A DNA stretch of 6,161 nt from Anaerolineae bacterium (GTDB lineage Bacteria; Chloroflexota; Anaerolineae; Anaerolineales; Anaerolineaceae), in contig JACRAG010000332.1 of NCBI GenBank assembly GCA_016213455.1, positions 1 to 6,161 on the forward strand, written 5' to 3'. Below, piece by piece: positions 1 through 5,431 of this stretch. Below the pieces are notes generated by a model. The model made no database searches. It saw only the letters and a list, made by a program, of their open reading frames with translations, and was not told where the DNA came from. A program made the position numbers and the translations under genes. The number at the start of each line of letters is the position of its first letter. The stretch's first letter is position 1.

Positions 1-1084
1 CCTGCACGAAAGGATAGCTGCTGAACAAGCTGTCCGCAATGTGCGCAGACAGGGTGAAGATGCCCGCCATGGTCACTGCCAGGCCCAGGGCAGCCAGCAC
101 CGCCCGGTACAGGCGCCGAACGCCCACCCGCCGCGGCTCACCCGATTGCGAAGCCATCTCACCTTCCAGAATGGGATTATGGTAAGCCCACAGCACACCC
201 ATGGGGATCAAAATCGCCAGGGTTGGCCCGTAGGTCTCCAGGAAATCCAAACCCGGCTGGCCAACCCCCAGCACCATCTCCAGCAGACCGGTCAGCGTGC
301 GCCCGCCCGCGGCGAGCACTCCCACCACACCTGCCAGATTGATGATGTACAGCACCACCAGGCGCAGAATGGACTCGCGCTCACCCGGCTCATCCAGACT
401 CTCCTGGTTGAGGATCCAGGTGTAGGCCCAGATGGGCACGCCGGTAAAAGCCAGCGCAAGCGAAGCCGCCAGCAGCGAACCATACTGCACCCCAAAGGTC
501 GCGGGTGTGCTGAGCAGGAAGCGCAGCAGTCCCTGGGTTGCCCCCACCGTGAGGATCAGACCGAACAGGATCCACAGGTAGCGGTACAAGCGCCGCGCCT
601 CAGCCAGATATGGGCTGCGGTCCGGCGCGCGCCAGTCCAAACGCAGCACCGATTCGAAATAGAGGAACAGCGCCAGGTTGGCGCCGACTGCGATCAGGTT
701 ATCCGACCAGGATTGCGAGCCGCCGAAGAAAGACGCCGAGAGCGGCATGCCCATCACGCCCATCAAGGCGCGGTTGAGCAGCGCCACCACTGCATACACG
801 ATGGGGATCAACGTCCAGGCGCGCACCGCATAGAGGAACACGGCGCGGATGCGGCTGGTGCGTTCTTCCTCATCCCTGGCTGCGTCGCGCTGCGCCACAA
901 TCCAATGCAGCGCAAACACCGGCAGGCCAACCAGCACCAGCGAAAGCCCGGTCGCCAGAGAAACCACCCCGACGCTCAGCCCCTGCGAGACGATGGTGCG
1001 CAGCAGATTCACCGCGCCCCACAGCAACACCTGGCTGCCGATCAGCGCGAGCAGATAGAAATAGAGCCGCCGTACAGTGCGCAT
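1..1084 (-). CDS. Multi-pass membrane protein with repeated DUF5671-type units (3' end beyond window)
   Basis: The minus-strand frame starts at ATG 1084-1082 and stays open for 361 codons to the left edge, so the C-terminus is missing. The protein is very hydrophobic, with many membrane segments. An internal repeat is visible. A basic R-x-x-x-L-Y or RRLY motif that opens a membrane helix recurs with Y at residues 8, 85, 167, 246 and 326, spacings of 77, 82, 79 and 80. Most units also have a preceding hydrophobic segment ending in W or Y, then an acidic/basic loop such as RDEEERTSRIR or DEPGERESILR. This layout matches my memory of DUF5671, a family of unknown function common in Chloroflexota; the family name is recall, the repeat is seen. 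It lies 5 bases downstream of the NTF2-like membrane protein, so the two are probably co-transcribed and translationally coupled. No enzymatic motif is visible. I cannot assign a function; a structural or scaffold-like membrane role is only a guess. Confidence 0.85.
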   Translation of the reverse strand, partial: MRTVRRLYFYLLALIGSQVLLWGAVNLLRTIVSQGLSVGVVSLATGLSLVLVGLPVFALHWIVAQRDAARDEEERTSRIRAVFLYAVRAWTLIPIVYAVVALLNRALMGVMGMPLSASFFGGSQSWSDNLIAVGANLALFLYFESVLRLDWRAPDRSPYLAEARRLYRYLWILFGLILTVGATQGLLRFLLSTPATFGVQYGSLLAASLALAFTGVPIWAYTWILNQESLDEPGERESILRLVVLYIINLAGVVGVLAAGGRTLTGLLEMVLGVGQPGLDFLETYGPTLAILIPMGVLWAYHNPILEGEMASQSGEPRRVGVRRLYRAVLAALGLAVTMAGIFTLSAHIADSLFSSYPFVQ

Positions 1085-1089
1085 GGATG

Positions 1090-1602
1090 TCAGAACCCCG
1101 CGCGGGCAGCCGCCGGAACCGTCTGGGACTTAATCTGCGGGTCCCATTCATAGCTCCAGAATGGATAGGGCATGTTGCGGATCTTCCAGGCGCCGCCCTC
1201 CAGCACCAGGGTGGCCGAATTGGTCTCGCGGTAGCCCTGGTCGAAGGGTCCATTGCCGCCGCGCAGCACCACCAGCGCAACCAGCGCCTCCTTGCCATCG
1301 GCATAGAGGGTGGTCTCCTGAATGTCCAGCCCGGTGCGCGACACCTCGGCAGCCTGGAAGTTGTCAAAAGGCACGCGGAAAGCGCCCAGGTCGGGTTTGT
1401 TCTCAAAACTGGCCAGGTAGCCGTAAGCGCGTTCATATTCGCCGCGCTGCAGCGCCACCACGTAATTGGAAACCACCCCCTCCGGCGTATCTTCGGGGCC
1501 GTAGTCCACGCCATCCCGGCGGATGAAGAACACAGCCAGGGCCACCACGATCAAAACCCCGATGCCCGCCAAAATACCAATCAAGAAACGGTCCTGCCGC
1601 AT
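1090..1602 (-). CDS. Membrane-anchored NTF2/DUF4878-like protein
   Basis: This 170-residue protein has one N-terminal membrane anchor (about residues 6-27, followed by RRD) and a soluble domain of about 130 residues. The soluble part begins with the segment DTPEGVVSNYVVALQRGEY (38-56) and then ERAYGYL. That pattern of a helix ending in a 'G-[ED]-Y-x-x-A-Y' turn is typical of DUF4878/NTF2-like lipoprotein domains. It continues with beta-rich stretches (VALVVLRGG, ATLVLEGGAWKI), the last resembling the usual 'W+I' ending strand of the fold. There is no lipobox Cys, so it is an uncleaved anchor and not a lipoprotein. The ATG at 1602 has GGAG (1609-1612) six bases upstream. The stop (TGA 1092-1090) is 5 bases before the next gene's start, which indicates an operon. 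NTF2-like domains mostly bind small ligands or partner proteins; no catalytic residues can be assigned here. The fold call is moderately secure, the function unknown. Confidence 0.85.
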   Translation of the reverse strand: MRQDRFLIGILAGIGVLIVVALAVFFIRRDGVDYGPEDTPEGVVSNYVVALQRGEYERAYGYLASFENKPDLGAFRVPFDNFQAAEVSRTGLDIQETTLYADGKEALVALVVLRGGNGPFDQGYRETNSATLVLEGGAWKIRNMPYPFWSYEWDPQIKSQTVPAAARAGF

Positions 1603-1641
1603 GGTTTACTCCATTCATCAAAATCCAACAATGCTGTTAGG

Positions 1642-1682
1642 GGTCGATCCTGCCGGAAAACAAAAGGATGGCCGGATCGACC
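1642..1682 (-). repeat. 13-bp inverted repeat, probable 5' hairpin of the two-gene unit's mRNA
   Basis: Arms 1642-1654 (GGTCGATCCTGCC) and 1670-1682 (GGCCGGATCGACC) are inverted copies with one mismatch and a 15-base loop. On the minus strand the outer base of the hairpin (1682) lies 7 bases after the TATAAT box at 1694-1689, so a transcript starting there would begin almost exactly with this hairpin. The pairing is seen directly; the role (mRNA stabilisation or a regulator or operator site) is inference. Confidence 0.55.
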
Positions 1683-1687
1683 ATCCT
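1656..1687 (-). terminator. Intrinsic terminator of the small membrane-protein gene
   Basis: Read on the minus strand, a 7-bp stem AGGATGG (1687-1681) / CCATCCT (1671-1665) with a 9-base loop is followed directly by TTTTGTTTT (1665-1657). It lies about 40 bases beyond the stop codon at 1728, in the correct orientation. The stem is short but the U-tract is strong. Its bases overlap the larger 1642-1682 inverted repeat, so the two folds exclude each other. Confidence 0.6.
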
Positions 1688-1688
1688 C

Positions 1689-1716
1689 ATTATACGGTAA
1701 AAACCAAATCCACAAT
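1689..1716 (-). promoter_or_regulatory. Probable promoter of the NTF2-like/DUF5671 unit
   Basis: The minus strand carries a perfect TATAAT at 1694-1689. A weak TTGTGG lies 15 bases upstream, so the -35 spacing is shorter than ideal and the match is partial. The predicted start, near 1682, gives an 80-base leader before the ATG at 1602 and places the inverted repeat at the very 5' end. The -10 match is seen; promoter activity is inference. Confidence 0.45.
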
Positions 1717-1727
1717 CTAGCGCAGGT

Positions 1728-1943
1728 TCAACTTTTGGATAAAACCTTCTCCGGGCACGCCGCGCGCGGGCGCAGCACCACCACCAGGAATGGCCCCACC
1801 ACCGGGATCAGCAATGCCAGCAGCGCCCAGGCTATCGCTTGAAAACGCGGCAGCCCCCGTCCACGCAGATAGTGCAGGGCCAGCACAGTCATCGCGGACG
1901 CCAAAACGATCATCACAATGCGCAGCACTTCGGTGGTGGTCAT
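1728..1943 (-). CDS. Small two-helix membrane protein, PLDc_N-like
   Basis: This 71-residue protein starts MTTTEVLRIV. It has two hydrophobic helices (about residues 5-24 and 35-57) joined by a short basic loop, HYLRGRGLPRF. The second helix reads AWALLALLIPVVGPFLVVVL, with the 'W-x(8)-P-x-x-G-[AP]' pattern of the PLDc_N domain (the membrane leader of cardiolipin synthases). No phospholipase D catalytic HKD domain follows, and the C-terminus is a short basic tail ending KVLSKS. The frame could be extended to a TTG at 1958, but the ATG at 1943 has GGAGGG six bases upstream and is preferred. It has its own TATAAT box upstream and a terminator downstream, so it looks like a single-gene transcript. 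Stand-alone PLDc_N-like proteins are common and of unknown role. I am confident it is a gene and only moderately confident of the family. Confidence 0.7.
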   Translation of the reverse strand: MTTTEVLRIVMIVLASAMTVLALHYLRGRGLPRFQAIAWALLALLIPVVGPFLVVVLRPRAACPEKVLSKS

Positions 1944-1949
1944 CCCGAG

Positions 1950-1955
1950 CCCTCC
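1950..1955 (-). promoter_or_regulatory. Shine-Dalgarno deciding the start at 1943
   Basis: GGAGGG on the minus strand, six bases upstream of ATG 1943. Its position favours that ATG; the in-frame TTG at 1958 lies upstream of this site and so cannot be served by it. Confidence 0.7.
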
Positions 1956-1976
1956 CAATACTAGAACATTATTTTT

Positions 1977-1982
1977 ATTATA
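1977..1982 (-). promoter_or_regulatory. -10 box of the small membrane-protein gene
   Basis: A perfect TATAAT on the minus strand lies in an AT-rich stretch. A start near 1970 would leave a leader of about 27 bases before the ATG at 1943. I find no convincing -35 hexamer at 16-18 bases, so the promoter call rests on the -10 box and location. Confidence 0.45.
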
Positions 1983-2081
1983 GTATGTTTTGGGACAGAA
2001 TGTTTAACAATTTCGTTGGGAAATGGCTGCCTTTTAGGGCGATTGCATAATGGAATTTTGTTATAGAAAATACCCCTACAA

Positions 2082-2179
2082 TGTCATTGGGAGGCGGCTT
2101 TGCGCCGAAGCAATCTCATAAAAGCGCCAACCAATTCAAGGCGAGATTGCTTCGATGCCTTCGGCATCTCGCAATGACA
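2082..2179. repeat. MITE-like palindromic repeat with nested hairpins (GTCATTGCGAG...GAAGCAATCTC type)
   Basis: The left arm (2082-2117) and the reverse complement of the right arm (2143-2179) share an outer 12-mer TGTCATTG[GC]GAG (11 of 12 identical) and an inner 11-mer GAAGCAATCTC (identical). Between these, each arm carries its own small hairpin of different sequence: GGCG/CGCC on the left and GATGCC-GAA-GGCATC on the right. The unpaired centre is about 25 bases. The whole can fold as a long stem with side hairpins or as a cruciform. I recognise the TGTCATTGCGAG/GAAGCAATCTC words as a dispersed repeat seen in many unrelated bacterial genomes; that is recall, not a search. No target-site duplication is evident. 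An apparent 72-residue frame across it is an artefact. Confidence 0.8.
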
Positions 2180-2195
2180 CTTTTTGGAGGTAATT

Positions 2196-2261
2196 TTGCG
2201 CGTATCCCAGATAAAAATCAATTGTCAGATAGTCAGGGCAATCGCCCCAGGCTGCCTTTGA
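2196..2261 (+). CDS. Possible 21-residue peptide behind a Shine-Dalgarno (doubtful)
   Basis: A perfect GGAGG (2186-2190) lies 5 bases before a TTG codon that opens a 21-residue frame (MRVSQIKINC...), ending at TGA 2259-2261. It starts just after the palindromic repeat. No homology is recognised, no promoter is visible, and the frame is too short to judge by codon use. It could be the 5' stub of a gene destroyed by insertion or deletion, a leader peptide, or chance. Confidence 0.12.
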   Translation: MRVSQIKINCQIVRAIAPGCL

Positions 2262-2289
2262 TGAAAAATTGCAGCGCAGCAGCCCGACC

Positions 2290-2898
2290 TCACGCGTAGC
2301 GCACTTCTCCGGTGATGGGGATGCGCTCGCCGATAAAGCTCTCCACAGCTTCCAGCGCTTCCGGCGCAGTCAAGGGCGGCTGCCCCGCCGCGGGCAGCGG
2401 GTGCGCCATCAAATGCATTTCCAGCGGGGGCAGGTGCGACTCAGCCTGCATGGTATAACGCACCCCGTCCAGCAGGCGTGCACCCAGCCGGCGGTAAAAG
2501 ACAATGCGCCGCTGCGCCAGGTCCCGCTCCGCCTGCCCGGAGCACAACTCCGGCATTTCCACATCAAACACCACGCCCCGGCATTCCGGACCCAGGCGCT
2601 GCAGCAGCGCCTGGTAGAGCTGTGCGCCCAGCCCGGCGCCGCGCAGCTCCGGCAACACGGCAAAATACCACAGGAAGGCCACTTTGGTCCCCGAAATGAT
2701 CGAATAATACACCAGGCCCAGGAAGTGATCCTGCTCATCCACCGCTGCCAGGGCAAAGCGGGAAGGCGCGCGATCTTTGATCCCCAGCAGCAGGCGCGTC
2801 ACCAGCACCCGCTCCGCCGCTGGAAACGCTTTTTCATACAGCTCCAGCCACGGCAGCAGCAGGTTATCCTGCAGCGAAGTGATCTCCACCAGTTTCAT
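2290..2898 (-). CDS. GNAT-family N-acetyltransferase
   Basis: This 202-residue protein starts MKLVEITSLQDN. It shows the GNAT core: a beta-strand pair (FALAAVDEQDHFLGLVYYSI), then motif A with strand VAFLWYFAVLPELRG leading into the acetyl-CoA pyrophosphate loop R-G-A-G-L-G (about residues 86-91) and helix AQLYQALLQRL. A C-terminal FYRRLGAR element (about 134-141) is the usual motif B region. The acceptor substrate cannot be predicted. An in-frame ATG at 2937 (weak AAGGG upstream) would add 13 residues (MFGQVLNLTGGRA). I prefer 2898 because MKLVEI fits the first GNAT strand and a G-run at 2905-2910 lies six bases upstream, but the longer start is possible. It is separated from the upstream UroD-like gene by a strong hairpin, so it probably has its own promoter. 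The enzyme is cytoplasmic by inference: no signal or membrane segment is visible. Confidence 0.88.
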   Translation of the reverse strand: MKLVEITSLQDNLLLPWLELYEKAFPAAERVLVTRLLLGIKDRAPSRFALAAVDEQDHFLGLVYYSIISGTKVAFLWYFAVLPELRGAGLGAQLYQALLQRLGPECRGVVFDVEMPELCSGQAERDLAQRRIVFYRRLGARLLDGVRYTMQAESHLPPLEMHLMAHPLPAAGQPPLTAPEALEAVESFIGERIPITGEVRYA

Positions 2899-2956
2899 CG
2901 CGCGCCCCCCGGTCAAGTTTAGAACCTGTCCGAACATTAAAACCCTTCCCGTGGTT

Positions 2957-3017
2957 TGAAAAATACAAGAAGTTTGGAGATCGTTTGCGGCATTTTGTGC
3001 CGCGAACGATCTCCAAA
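2957..3017 (-). terminator. Long hairpin terminator after the UroD-like gene
   Basis: Arms 2973-2992 and 2998-3017 pair over 20 bp with one G-T wobble around a 5-base loop. On the minus strand the hairpin begins 4 bases after the TAA at 3024-3022. It is followed by ACTTCTTGTATTTTTC (U-rich, but the main run of five Ts is about 9 bases after the stem). A very stable structure in the right place for a terminator of the 3022-4038 gene; the imperfect U-tract leaves some doubt and an mRNA 3'-end stabiliser is an alternative. Confidence 0.65.
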
Positions 3018-3021
3018 AACC

Positions 3022-4038
3022 TTAGTCAATTTCAAAGCCCGGCTGCGCTTTCAGGATATCGATGAAAGCCAGCATGTTCTCCAACGGTACATCCCCCTCC
3101 ACCGCATGTGCCGGCGAGAAGATGTATCCACCCTGGCTGCCTGCCTGCAGCAGGCGGCGCGTCTCCGCCTTGACCTCTTCCACGCTGCCGTAGGGCAGGA
3201 TGCGCTGGGTGGACAGCCCGCCGTGGAACACCAGCCGTCCGCGATATTCTTCCATCAGCGCGTACACATCCATCACTTCCGGTTGGAAGGGATTGAAGCA
3301 GTTCAAGCCCAGATCGATCAGGATGGGGAACAACTCGTCCACATCCCCGCAGGAGTGGATGAAAACCTTCTTCCCCGCCTGCCGCACCGCGCCGTACATG
3401 CGCTTAAGGCAGGGCTGGATGAACTGTTTCCACATGCGCGGACCCATCTGCAAACCGCGCTGCTGACCCCAGTCGTCGCCGAAATACACCGCGTCGATGT
3501 CATAGGTCAGGGCTTTTTCCACCTGCGCCACGTTGTAATCGGTGATGGCGTTGAGCAGATCGTGCGCAAATTCCGGGTTCTCGATAAAGTCCATCATCAA
3601 GGCTTCCATGCCGCGCAGCGTCCAGGCGCGTTCATATAATGAGAAGCCGATGGAGAATACGCGGTAGCGGTCGCCGTATTGGGCGATGCGGTCCGGGATG
3701 TCGGCAAAAAAGCCCTCATCCTGCGGGTCGGGGAAGGCATAGCCTGCCAGGCTGGGGCGCTGCAGCGGGGCATGGCTGACCACGCCAATGTCTTTGTCCA
3801 CGCTGCGGTCCCACACCACGCCGAAAACATCCCGCACATGCTCATTGCCCAGGTCCTCGAAAAAGCCGATGCCGTTACCCAGGCTGAGAATATGATTATG
3901 CAGCACGCTTTCCAGGTCCTGCACACCATAATGGTGCTTCAGCTTTTCGGTGGCTTCCAAAGTGAAGCCCAGCGACCAGGGCACGTAAGGTGGCTGCTTG
4001 CCATCCATCACGGTCTGAATCACTTCGCGTTTGTTCAT
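3022..4038 (-). CDS. Uroporphyrinogen decarboxylase-superfamily (MtaA-like) protein
   Basis: This 338-residue protein has the length and motifs of the UroD superfamily (PF01208). They are [16 protein letters not shown] (136-151), a FGDDWG turn (186-191), a [11 protein letters not shown] helix (199-209), HSCGD (228-232), [15 protein letters not shown] (271-285) and the C-terminal GGYIFSPAH (303-311). It lacks the N-terminal arginine-rich PxWxMRQAGR signature of true haem-pathway HemE, so it is not a haem enzyme. It belongs with methyltransferase-like or uncharacterised relatives, in which a His-x-Cys pair (here H228, C230) binds zinc to activate a thiol. The third ligand, Cys in MtaA, appears to be H311 here (inference). 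No corrinoid-binding protein or methyltransferase partner is encoded nearby in the window. The start at ATG 4038 has GGAGA (4044-4048) 5 bases upstream. The family is secure; substrate and reaction are unknown. Confidence 0.9.
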   Translation of the reverse strand: MNKREVIQTVMDGKQPPYVPWSLGFTLEATEKLKHHYGVQDLESVLHNHILSLGNGIGFFEDLGNEHVRDVFGVVWDRSVDKDIGVVSHAPLQRPSLAGYAFPDPQDEGFFADIPDRIAQYGDRYRVFSIGFSLYERAWTLRGMEALMMDFIENPEFAHDLLNAITDYNVAQVEKALTYDIDAVYFGDDWGQQRGLQMGPRMWKQFIQPCLKRMYGAVRQAGKKVFIHSCGDVDELFPILIDLGLNCFNPFQPEVMDVYALMEEYRGRLVFHGGLSTQRILPYGSVEEVKAETRRLLQAGSQGGYIFSPAHAVEGDVPLENMLAFIDILKAQPGFEID

Positions 4039-4086
4039 TGTGTTCTCCTACAGCGCATTTTAACCTCAGATCTTCATAACAATATT

Positions 4087-4203
4087 GACCCGGACCCCCT
4101 GTTCTCCGCATGGTTGAGACCATTTCGGAGATGGGAGCATATCCAGAATAGTTGTTATTTTAATGCCATTCACCGTCAGGGGGTCACTTTTCATCGAGGT
4201 CAC
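4087..4203. mobile_element. Degenerate IS21-like end remnants (tentative)
   Basis: GACCCCCTG at 4093-4101 and its exact inverse CAGGGGGTC at 4177-4185 bracket about 90 bases. TGACC (4086-4090) stands before the left copy. On the right, GGTCAC (4182-4187) is repeated directly at 4198-4203, in the context GGGGGTCACTTTTCATCGAGGTCAC. Inside is an imperfect hairpin, CTCCG..ATGGT / ACCAT..CGGAG (4104-4130). Stacked GGTCAC/TTTTC repeats are what I remember of IS21-family termini. No transposase or IstB-like ATPase remains, so this would be a solo or internally deleted relic. The repeats are seen; the IS21 assignment is inference. Confidence 0.35.
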
Positions 4204-4282
4204 ATTCTTGAAATATCCCCTGGGTGGGATGTGCATTAATTAGATATCATTTATCCTGTTCATATGTACAACCCTCACCATC

Positions 4283-4287
4283 AAGGA
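4283..4287 (+). promoter_or_regulatory. Shine-Dalgarno deciding the desaturase start
   Basis: AAGGA lies 8 bases upstream of ATG 4296 but only 2 bases upstream of ATG 4290, so the second ATG is the likely start. A GTG at 4224 lies upstream of the site and cannot use it. Confidence 0.6.
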
Positions 4288-4295
4288 ACATGAAC

Positions 4296-5306
4296 ATGTC
4301 CCAAACCAACCCTTTACCGAGCATGAAAGAATTTAACCAGATCCTGGCCCCTTATCAAACCCCGGCCTGGAAACCAGCGATCTTCCAGCTGATCAACACC
4401 CTGGTGCCCTATTTTGTGATGCTGGGGCTGATGGCGCTCAGCCTGCGCGTGTCGTATCTGCTGACCCTGCTGCTCTCCGTCCTCACCGGCGCGCTTTTGA
4501 TGCGCATCTTTATCCTCTTTCACGACTGCGGGCACAACTCCTTCACCCCCTCACGCAAAGCCAACAAGGTCATCGGCTTCCTGCTGGGGGTGTTCGTCTT
4601 CACCCCCTCCGAGCAGTGGTGGAAATCTCACTCCATTCACCACGCCACCAGCGGCAACCTGGACAAACGCGGCGTGGGCGATGTGCTGACCTGGACGGTG
4701 GAGGAATACAAAGCCAAGCACTGGACCGAAAAAGTGGGCTACCAGCTTTTCCGCTTCCCGCTGATCATGTTCGGCCTCGGCCCATTGTGGATATTCCTGG
4801 TGCATCACCGCTTCGCCGCGCCGCGCTATTCGCCGCGTGAGACGATGAGCGTGGTATGGACCAACGTGGCGCTGGTCGCTTATGTGGCCCTGGCTTCCTG
4901 GCTGATGGGCGGGCTGGTCAACTTCATCCTGGTACAGCTCCCGGTATTCTGGCTGGGCGGCATGTTCGGCATCTGGATGTTCTACATCCAGCACCAGTTT
5001 GAGGGCGTGTACTGGGCGCGGGACGAAGAATGGGATTACGTCTCATCCGCGCTCAAGGGAGCCAGCTTCTACAACCTGCCCAAGGTGATGCAGTGGTTCT
5101 CGGGCAACATCGGGTACCACCACGTGCACCATCTCAGCCCACGCATTCCCAACTACCGGCTGGAAGACTGCCATAAGGGCATCCCGCTCTTCCAGCAGGA
5201 AGTGAAAACGATTGGTTTCTGGCAGGCTCTGCGCATGATTCGCCTGCAGTTGATCGACGAGTCGATGAACAACCGCCTCCCCACCTTTCTGGAGATCATG
5301 GGGTGA
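4296..5306 (+). CDS. Membrane fatty acid desaturase
   Basis: This 336-residue integral membrane di-iron desaturase has all three histidine boxes: HDCGH (76-80), HSIHH (112-116) and HHVHH (275-279). It also has the extra histidine in IQHQFE (233), which ligates iron in this superfamily. Hydrophobic segments lie at about 29-50, 54-75, 92-104, 156-171, 186-206 and 207-232, giving the usual topology with all boxes on the cytoplasmic face. The closing GYHHVHHLSPRIPNYRL context is typical of bacterial and plant acyl-lipid (delta-12/omega-6-type) desaturases. Regiospecificity cannot be read from sequence alone. The enzyme introduces a cis double bond into membrane-lipid acyl chains using O2 and an electron donor, usually ferredoxin; no donor gene is present here. 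It is transcribed alone, divergently from the UroD-like gene, from an AT-rich leader, and ends in a strong terminator. Need for O2 suggests an organism exposed to oxygen at least at times. Confidence 0.93.
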   Translation: MSQTNPLPSMKEFNQILAPYQTPAWKPAIFQLINTLVPYFVMLGLMALSLRVSYLLTLLLSVLTGALLMRIFILFHDCGHNSFTPSRKANKVIGFLLGVFVFTPSEQWWKSHSIHHATSGNLDKRGVGDVLTWTVEEYKAKHWTEKVGYQLFRFPLIMFGLGPLWIFLVHHRFAAPRYSPRETMSVVWTNVALVAYVALASWLMGGLVNFILVQLPVFWLGGMFGIWMFYIQHQFEGVYWARDEEWDYVSSALKGASFYNLPKVMQWFSGNIGYHHVHHLSPRIPNYRLEDCHKGIPLFQQEVKTIGFWQALRMIRLQLIDESMNNRLPTFLEIMG

Positions 5307-5370
5307 TCCCGTCGATTGTGGGATGATGATCGAATACAGCCCACAAATGCCCCAGCGGGAGAAAAGCCAA

Positions 5371-5411
5371 AGAGAAGAGGGATGCCAGACTGCATCCCTC
5401 TTCTCTTTTTT
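5371..5411. terminator. Bidirectional intrinsic terminator between convergent genes
   Basis: A perfect 15-bp stem (5371-5385 with 5392-5406) and a 6-base loop are followed on the plus strand by TTTTT (5407-5411). On the minus strand the stem is followed by TTGGCTTTTC, a weaker U-rich tail. It sits 65 bases after the desaturase stop and 21 bases after the MFS transporter stop on the opposite strand, so it can end both transcripts. Confidence 0.92.
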
Positions 5412-5431
5412 AGGCGAACCCTCGCCGGTGT

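Larger units (their letters stand above)
1944..2289. other. Intergenic region, no protein gene
   Basis: This AT-richer stretch of about 345 bases holds the leader and -10 box of the small membrane-protein gene, the 98-bp palindromic repeat (2082-2179), and about 110 bases leading to the acetyltransferase stop. A short GGGC-GATT-GCCC hairpin (about 2237-2248) has no U-tract, so I do not call it a terminator. I see no tRNA or other RNA gene. Confidence 0.6.

Noticed and set aside
41..1153. A 370-codon plus-strand open frame opposite the DUF5671 gene
   Set aside because: Its translation is rich in His, Gln, Arg and Pro with no domain pattern. The opposite strand encodes a coherent repeated membrane protein. 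It is a shadow caused by high GC at third positions.
870..1514. A 214-codon minus-strand frame overlapping the operon in another frame
   Set aside because: The composition (Trp, Arg, Ala runs) is that of a frame shadow, it crosses the junction of two real genes, and it has no ribosome site.
2041..2082. Plus-strand promoter-like words (TTGCAT, TTGTTA, TATAGA, TACAAT) before the repeat
   Set aside because: Spacings between possible -35 and -10 boxes are about 13 bases, and no convincing plus-strand gene follows.
2081..2299. A 72-codon plus-strand frame over the palindromic repeat
   Set aside because: Most of it is the inverted-repeat DNA; there is no ribosome site at its ATG and no codon pattern of a gene.
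2269..2922. A 217-codon plus-strand frame opposite the acetyltransferase
   Set aside because: It is His/Gln/Arg-rich and lacks any domain, while the minus strand carries a clear GNAT core.
4551..4994. A 147-codon minus-strand frame opposite the desaturase
   Set aside because: It covers the desaturase histidine boxes in antisense, and is full of His, Gln and Glu; a shadow.
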